Positions 51,301 to 60,300 of a DNA stretch of 64,000 nt are shown here, in pieces. Position 1 is the first letter of the stretch. Each line of letters begins with the position of its first letter. The DNA is taken from positions 1 through 64,000 of the forward strand of contig VWPU01011607.1 in assembly GCA_013398955.1 (NCBI GenBank), in the 5' to 3' direction. The position numbers were made by a program, and so were the translations under genes. The notes beneath the pieces are model-generated. The model saw nothing but the letters and a program-made list of their open reading frames with translations. It ran no database searches and was not told the origin of the DNA. This DNA is from Callaeas wilsoni. Its lineage: Eukaryota > Chordata > Aves > Passeriformes > Callaeidae.

Positions 51301-54300
51301 ATTCAAATGTTTTACACTTGATACTGCAAGGAAGGATTAGTTTTGCATAAATTCCCACAAGAATTGGAAGCAGGGGGTGAAAGCAGAAGCAGGGAAGTAG
51401 ATTTTCAATGAAATGATGCTTTGTTGCCTCAACAGAAGTAAGAAAGTATTACCTTCTTAGTCATTGTGACATACTGAAGGCACATTCAGTAGCACAGAAC
51501 CAAGCCATACTCCTAGCTATTTCCAGCAACCTGCAAACATTAATTTATTCTTACAAGCCTGAATGCTGGAACTATGACAGAAGAATATGAGGCTGGGGAA
51601 TAAGCAACAGAAATACAGCTCCACAAACACACCTTTCACTGAAAGGCCTGCTGAACCAGAGAATGGCATTTGTAATAGTCTCTCAAAGATACAGGAAAGC
51701 CTCTGTTACTCTTAACACTGCACAAATACGATTTTACCAACATGCACTGATGCCAGATATTTCAATCCAGCAACATATAATGTACATCAGCCACGTATCT
51801 TAGAATATTTAAGTTCTTCTAATAAGCAGTATTTTAAGAGAAAGGCTTTTCCAGTGGAGTGATGATTGCACATTAATTTTTATTAACTCAAGTTTACAAT
51901 GAGAACTACAGGCAAAGCTGGAGTTTCCTAACGAAACAGTTCATAGCTGCAGTGCAAAATATTGTTAAAATCGTTAATGCAGACACTGCCATAGACATTT
52001 TCCTTTAATCCACTCAGACAAACAAAGCAGTATATAACAGCAGGAACTCTTTTGTAATATTCCTAAAACACCAACAACAGTTGTTTTTCTAAAAAGATTT
52101 TGCATTTTCAAGGTTTTTCATCTGTTGTCAAAAGAAATATAATGAGTTTAAGTCAAAAGATAAAAAGTTTTGAATCTATATTATAATGAGAAAATAACTG
52201 TGGAGTAAGAGCATTTACAGAATTTTGGACAACTTATATTCTGCACTCTCCATAGCACACACTTAATGGGCAAAAATCAAATTGTCTCTTAAAAGAAAAT
52301 AGGATAATTTACATGTATGTGCATGTATAAAGTCTAAGTTACAACGAAAGTTATTTAATTGTACATCATTTCTCTTAAAATTGTAAATAAACCCTTAACC
52401 ACAATTTGTAGCTACTGTGTTTAACACTGGCCTCTAGTTTTCTGTTATTTAAGCTAAATCATGGTCTTGGTTATATACCTATAGCTCTAGTAATTCATAT
52501 AACATGCACAAACAAGAAGAATGAAAATGGTTTTTAGCATGCACAAACATGTAACTGTATGTCCCCATGGAGACAATACCACAGAAAGCTACATTTTTGA
52601 GCAATCCATACAGGATTTTCATACTTGGATTATTAAATTTTAACTATGTCCTCAACAGCTACCATGAGGATTCACTGAATGCACTTATTTTTCATTTCCA
52701 CATAGTTTTCCAGATGTCAGTGTTCACAAATGGAACAATGTACAAAGTCTCCAGGTCACTGTAGTTTGCTGCAGTTACTATAGTGAGAAGCCACATCTTA
52801 AAAACAGTAGATTGCAAAGGTTCTAGAGCAAAGTTTATGAATAAAAACAGATTTTGACCACAATTATTTTTGAACTGAAGTCAATAATGTGATGAGAACA
52901 GACTGCACATACAATTCACATAAGAATCAAACACAACCATTGCTTTCTTATTACTGAAACACTTAGGGTGAATTATCACACAATTCACCAAGAAAGCAAG
53001 GTAATTTTCACAAGTGTTATTTGGCCCAGATGGCAAGATAAGACCTTATCTGAAGAACAGCCTATGTTCTTAACTGAAGAACACAAACTAGTGACCGGAC
53101 AAGACGCATCCCAGAGTCCTGAGAGAACTGGATGATGTAGCTGCCAAGCCACTCCCCATGATAGTTGAAAAGTCATGGCAGTCAGAAGCCCCAGGTGAAT
53201 GGTAAAAGGTAAACACTGTACTCATCTTGAAACAGCTTAGAGAAAACCCTGTGAACTACCAACCAATCAGCGTCACCTCTGTGCCTGGAAAGATCATGGA
53301 ACAGATCCTCCTAGAAGCTGTGCTAAGGCACATGGATAACAGGAAGGTGATTTGGGACAGTCAGCATGGCTTCGGCGAAGGGCAAGTGCTGCCTGACCAA
53401 ACTTGTGGCTTTCTGTGATGGAGTGACTACATCAGCATACAAGGGAGGGGCTACAGACGACATTTATCTGCATTTCTGTAAAGCCTTTGACACAGTCTCC
53501 CATAACATCCGTCTCTCCAAAGTGGAGAGAAATGGATGCAATGGGAGAACCATTAGATGGGCAAGGAATTAGTTGGATGTCTACATTCAGAGGGTAGTGG
53601 TCAATGGCTTGGAGTCCTGATAGACATGAGTGACAAGTGGTGTCCCTCAGGAGTCCATATTGGGACCAGTGCTATTTAATATCTTCATTAATGACACAGG
53701 CGAAGGGATCGAGTGCACGCTCAGCAAGTTTGCAGATGACCCGAGCTGAGTGGTGCTGTTGACACACCTGAAGGACAGCATGGCATCCAGAGGGAGCTGC
53801 ACAAGCTCGAGAAGTGGCCCATGCAAATCTCATGCAGTTTAACAAAACCAAGCACAAGGTTCTGCACCTGGGTCAGGGCAATCTCTGGTATCAATCTAGG
53901 CTGGGGGAATGAACAGATCAAGAGCAGCCCTGCCAAGAAGGACTTGAGGGTGCTGGTGGAAGACAGGCTGGACATGAACCAGCAATGTGCACTCATAGCC
54001 CAGAAATCCAGCTGTATCTTGGGCTGCATCTAAAGCACAGTGGCCAGCAGAGCAAGGGATGGGATTGATGGCCATAAACTAAAATACAGGAAGTTTCAAC
54101 TCAACATGAGGAAGAACTGCTTTATGTTGAAGGCTGCAGAGAACTGGAACAGGCTGCCCAGGGAGGTTGTAGGGTCTCCCTCTCTGGAGACATTCAAAAT
54201 TCACCTGGACATGTTCCTGTGTAACCTGCTGTAGGTGACCCTGCCTTGGCAGGGTGATTGGACTGGATGATCTCTAGAGGGCCCTTCCAACCCTAACAGT

Positions 54301-57300
54301 TCTATGATTCTGTTCCTCTGCTCTGCTAAGACCCCACCTGCCGTGCTGCATCCAGCTTTGGAGCCCACAGCACAGGAAGGACATGGACTTGTTGCAATGA
54401 GCCCAGAGGAGGACCACCAAGATGATTAGAGGGATAGAACCCCTTGTATTAGGAAAGGCTGGGAGAATTGGGATTGTTCATCCTGGAAAAGAGAAGGCTT
54501 TGGGGTGACCCAACTGTGGCCTCCAGTACTTGAAGGGAGTCTACAAGATGGAGAGGGACTTTTCACAAGGGCCATGTGGTGACAGGACAAGGGGGAATGG
54601 CTTCAAACTGAAGCAGAGCGGGTTTAGATTAGAAGACAGATTTGGAAATAATTCTTTACTGTGAGGGCAGTGAGGCACTAGAACAGGCTGCCCAGAGGAG
54701 TCGTGGATGTCCCATTACTGGACGTGTTCAAGGTGAGGTTGGATGGGGCTCTGAGCAACCTGGTCTACTGGAAAGTGTCCTTGCCCATGACAGGGAGCTG
54801 GAACTAGATGATATTTAAGGTCCCTTCCAACCCAAACCATTCTATGATCCATGATCTAATCTACCTGAAATTTTGATTCAAAAATACTCAGCTTTTGTAA
54901 ACCTTATTAACTTACCTGTGCAATTACACATTTTTTCAGTTGTGTTTGTAGACTGAAGTAGACTGGGTTTCTCTTGTTGTAGCACAAAATTACATCACTT
55001 AATCCTCATGGACACTATTCTAGAAGTTCAGAAGTTGCGTGGTTGGGTTTTTTATAAACTATAACTGCACTTTCTGTTTTTTAAACACAATTGCTAATAC
55101 TATCTTCATGAGAATTTTAAAAAACAGGCATGTGCAACATAAATACAGAAAGTAACATACTTACAGCTTCAAATGATAAGTTAACGTGTTCCAGGAATTT
55201 CTGCATTAAACCCTCAGTTAGTTCATTGAAGCGATATCGGAAGAGATCCATTTCTTGTTGAAGAAACCAACGCCTGAGATCCTCACTGAAAAAAAAAAAA
55301 GAAAAAAAAAGAAAAAGAAAATTCTGAATAGACATGATTTCTTTGCTTGAAAACTAGACTGCAAACCTAGTGAACACAACAGTAATGCTGACTTTGGCAG
55401 GTGACCCACACATTGAGAAGCTTGGAAGTGAAGGCAGGAAACCTTCAGTAATGCACACTTAATCAGAAAAGACTTGTGGAGAGACAATACTTTTTACTTG
55501 TTTTGGATAAAAATATTCAATTGTAGGTAACATTCTCCCTTGGTATTTAAAGGACAGGTTTTTTCTACAACATGGCAAAATATTTCTTCACTGTACAATT
55601 AATGACACAAGCAATGTGATAAGGCAAATACATTGTGAAGGCTACTTCTTTTAATTCTCACTTTTGGTATATCTCCAGCTGAAGAAATATGCGTGCATCT
55701 CAGACAACATGACAATAGTGCACTCTATTCTAGGCAACTAATAGCCTGGGAACAGGCAAAAGGAAAATATATGTCAATGAAGTTCAGTGAGGAACACAAA
55801 CAGAACATGTAACTCTTTACAAAAGAGAAAAATCCGTTTAGCAACTGCAAGTGAACAAGTAGCAGAACAAACAGGAACACAGGGACAGGAGTCAGAAGAC
55901 AAAATAAAACAACACTGAAGCCAATCCAAGTACTCTAAGTACTCATGTAACTCTTCACATCCTAGTGCTCAGATATCCAGGCATCAACACATTACTCAAA
56001 GCTACAGCAAGTAGGTACCAGAGTGCCAGTAACAAAAGCCACCCTGTATGTGCAAGCACAGAATGCAGATAATGCTGTATCTCACTACCACAGGGCACTC
56101 TCTTACACTGTCCTCTGAGAGCCACCCTGTGGGCCACTGCCACTGGAATTCACAGAGCACAGAAACACTGCAGTCTTATAGGTTCTCTTCACAGTATTTA
56201 AGCATCTTTTCCCATAGGGAACATGTGAATCACAACTGAGTTGTTTGTGGTTTTGTGGACAAAACCTCTGCTTGAAATACGGCTTGAAGAAAAGTAATTA
56301 TTACATAAAACAGCCAAACAGAAAGGCTGTTAAGGTGCTGTAAACTATAATCCTGTGGACAGTCTCAGTTCTTGGGTTGTAATAATAATCAGTGCAACTT
56401 AAAATGGAAGTTAATGCTTTAATGACTGATCTGATGAAGTTCTTCTTGTGGCCATCTTGGACAGTAGTAAAATCCTGGGATGTGACAATTTTTTCCATTT
56501 TCCTAGATTTACAATGCATTTGTTTTCCTAGGGGGGGAACCAAACAAAACAACAGCACCACACACACACACATAAAAACCAAACTAACCACAAACACAAT
56601 TATAAGTAATTGCTTTGGAGGCCAGCCAGTCGGTTGTTCCTTTCCTTCAGGAAAGCAGATCAAAGGCTGTAATCCCACCTACCCACTGAAGTTACCATAA
56701 CAAGAAAATACTACTTTATCCCTTATACACACACCTATCTGGATTCTTCCTACAGCTGGCAAAGCGGCTGACGAGCTGACTTCACACTACTGTGTATGTC
56801 CAGCATATATTTCAAAACTGACTTTCCTAGGATCATCATCATTAGGGCATTATTTACATCACTTCAAAAGCCAAACCATGAGTATATATTTTATACTCAT
56901 TATTCACAAGAAAAAAAAATGGTACACTCTCATCTCAAACTCATACTAGAAAATGATACCTATTACCAAATCCCAAGCTTAACTGAAAAGCATTGTCACT
57001 GTCATTAGATAACTAACCAAGCTGCTGCTGAAGCTGAGGGAGTTGCCGGTCATTGAAGTGTAGATTTTAAGAATATATCCTCATTTTTTGCCACTTAACT
57101 CTCTGGTGCGCATATTACTCAACAGTTTAAAACAGTTCATAGATTCTCAACTATAAAAATAATATAAAAGAACAGTCTCTTTCATATAGGGAACAGCACT
57201 TGAGGGGCTGGGGCTGGAATAGAAATACTCTTCACCCCAAGGAGGGGTAGGAAAAATCAGCATATTTGTTAGGAAGCATGAACACAGAATTAGTTTAGGC

Positions 57301-60300
57301 AAAGCATGCAAATGCTTGTAAATCTGGAATTTAAGACTAGTCGCTCACATTCCACAATTAATGCAAGAGTTCCAACAACTTAACACTGACTTATGAAAAG
57401 TCTGGGCATGAGCCAGATCACTGCTTTACTAGGCAACCAACACCAAGGGATTACTCAGAGTTTAAGTTTTAAAGACTAGACAGCAAGAGGAACATGGGTA
57501 CAGATAATACAGAAAAGGAAGTGCTACTCAAAGAGGCAGCAATTTTAACAGACAAGTCTAATTTATCATATAGAAAAAAATGTCAGGAAGTAGTGAACAG
57601 ACCTTGCTAAGTTTGAAATAGAATTTATGTCCTTGTTGTGTGACACAGACGCAAATCAAATGAAAAAAAGATTTTAAAAAGGAACAAAAGTACGTTTGAA
57701 AGTTTTCTGCATACAAGAGTTTTGCTGCCAGAGCAGAGACAAAATTTATTTCTTCCATCTTAAGAAAGTAAAGTGAAAATTATGCTCCTGTGACTTTCAA
57801 GGTTCTTCATAGCTGATTTGCTGAAGTGACAAGAGATGCAGTAGACAAAAGCAAAAATGCACATTCCGGTCCACATGCAAATAAAATTATCTTTACATCT
57901 GCATCTGCCATGAAGGCAAATGAAACAAGATTGTTCTACTTCCTGGTCTTGACAGATCTAAGTGACATTAGAAAAGGTGTGAAAGAAGGGTATGGATGAG
58001 ACTGTTCTCTTGAGACTGTACATACCCTATTTTACAGGAATAAGCTTTAAAGTCTAGGATTTCAGAAGGCAGAAGAAGGAAAGTCAAGAGATGATGACTA
58101 CTGACCAAATTTAACTGACCAGAACAGTGGAGCTGGTCACTTCAGATCATATGAAAACCAAATCAAAACAATCTAATTTACAAGTGAGGACTGATACAGA
58201 CTAGAAAAGAAAAATCGATATACACTTTTACCCCTGGATGGCACTGTTGGCCAGCTAAAAACTGAAAAAACCACTATCACAGGAAAATGCAAACACATGT
58301 ACACACAGCTGCCACAGGAATTGAATTCAACCTAGTTTGCAGTTATGTCTATTTAAGTGCACTTTTTCAATCACTCTTACCTTAACAATTTTCTTCAATT
58401 AACCTCATGATTTGTGCCAAGCTTATTTTTCTGACCTAGTACGATAAAAACTTGAGGTACAGTACATTCTATTTGCCTCCCAATTTTATCTTTTGGGGAA
58501 CATGTCAGTTGTAGATGATAGATATATCCCCAAAATAGTTGCTTAGAATAAAGAACAGTAGGTACGGGCTCACCTCATAATTCTTAGAATGCTATTTTCC
58601 ATTATTTCAGACTGAGGCAGCTTTTTACTCAAGCCTACCAGTCACTGTAACTTACAAACGCCTTCCTCCCCGCTCAGCTCAGCGGACAAAGCCTCAGGAA
58701 TTTCACTCCTGAGCCCCATACCTAAACTTCAGGCTTTCGCTAGGTGACTTGTGTTGCCTTCTGTAAATCTGACCCAAACTCATTTTCCTGAAGTCACAGA
58801 CCAACCAAAAAATAGATACCTCTTGAATTCCAGATCAGATTCCCACCATCACACAATTCTACCTTCCACAAGAGCAGAATTTTCATCAGCTACCAACACC
58901 CTCCAAGCATCTCATCTCCCACACAAAAAGTAATGGTCTAAATAATCTAAATAATAACTAAATGTTTAAATACAGTTTTGGCTTTGGAACTAAGCCAAAC
59001 TGATTATTCAAAATGCCACTAATACAAACCGCTGTGTTTTCAGGGGCCTTTTAGTCCCCAGACTACTTGAGGATACTACCTTTTAGGGGGTTTTGGTAAA
59101 CTTACAATATAAGTAAAGCAAGATATTGTCTTGTGAAAATCAGCAGGACTAGTACAATTAAGGGAGTTTATAAAAATACAACACACATGGGCACTAGAAA
59201 GAAGGCAGTATTACACCTGTTATTCACAATCACAAATTATACATGTAGGAGAGAAGGGCAGAAGGGATTTCAGTTGCAATTCTGTTATTCAATCTGCTCC
59301 CTTCTTTCAGGATTTCGAGCTACACTATCAGAGTCACTGCAGTGAAGGCTGGTATTGATCTCCACATCCACAACCTGTTCCTCATTGTACATGCATCATG
59401 GATCTAGCAGGCTCATTGATCACACACATTGACAAACTGTCTTCAGCACAGCCCAGATGTCTTTTGAAAGGACAACAGGATGGGGCGTGAATGATCTGGA
59501 AGATCATTTAGAAGTCACCCAGGGCCTGTCATGGTGAGGTTTCATCCATCCGGAGGCAGGCTTTTGAGGCCTCTGCTGCTTCCTAGTCTGATCAGATGTT
59601 CTGCAGCAGGAATCCAAAGCCATTTCAAAGAAAAACCCCATCCATTCCAGCTCCCTATCCTGGCTTAGACCACAATCCCTCCTACTCACCTTACCTGTCT
59701 GTTTCTGCTTACAAATCTGTATCCATAGCAGCACTTTAGTCATGTCAGCTATCACAGTATCAGAACATGCATTCTACCACAAGTCACTTAATTAAAATGA
59801 ACTGCATTGCAGCCTTAAGTGCAATTGAATTAACAATTCAAAACAGTACACACTTCGTATCTGCCACTTTTAATTCTAAAAAGACTGCAGCAATAAGGAG
59901 TAAAGAGTTCACACAAATGTATAACAAAACTACTTGCAGACGTGAAACACTGACCACCTTTAATTTCATCCAAAAACTACAGGGGAAAGAAAAAGAATGC
60001 GTTTTACAGGATCAACTTTTTGCTTGAAATATCACATAACAAAAAAATTGCAGTGCAACCAGCTACAGCAATGAATATGGACAAAAAACAGAGGCAGTAG
60101 ATGAAACCTCAAACTCAGATGGTATTTTTAGTTAGTCAGAAACAGTGCTCTCTATACAGTAATACAAAGTCTATTTAAATAGTCAGGTCTTTGGTCAGTT
60201 ATCAACAGTTAGCATATACAGAAGTTAAACTATGTTACCAATCACTGCAAATGCCTTAATACAGATATGCTTTCATTAAAAAAAAAAGATACCAAGAGAC

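Larger units (their letters stand above)
39187..55164 (-). other. PRIM2: PRIM2 intron 4
   Basis: A 15,978-bp phase-0 intron. It holds a CR1 at 39853-40365, a 37-bp tandem duplication at 46580-46653, a poly-A run near 45870-45889, the candidate cassette exon at 51033-51131 and two CR1 copies at 53090-54855. The stretches 40.4-46.5, 46.7-51.0 and 51.2-53.0 kb are AT-rich and I see no further gene in them. Confidence 0.88.
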
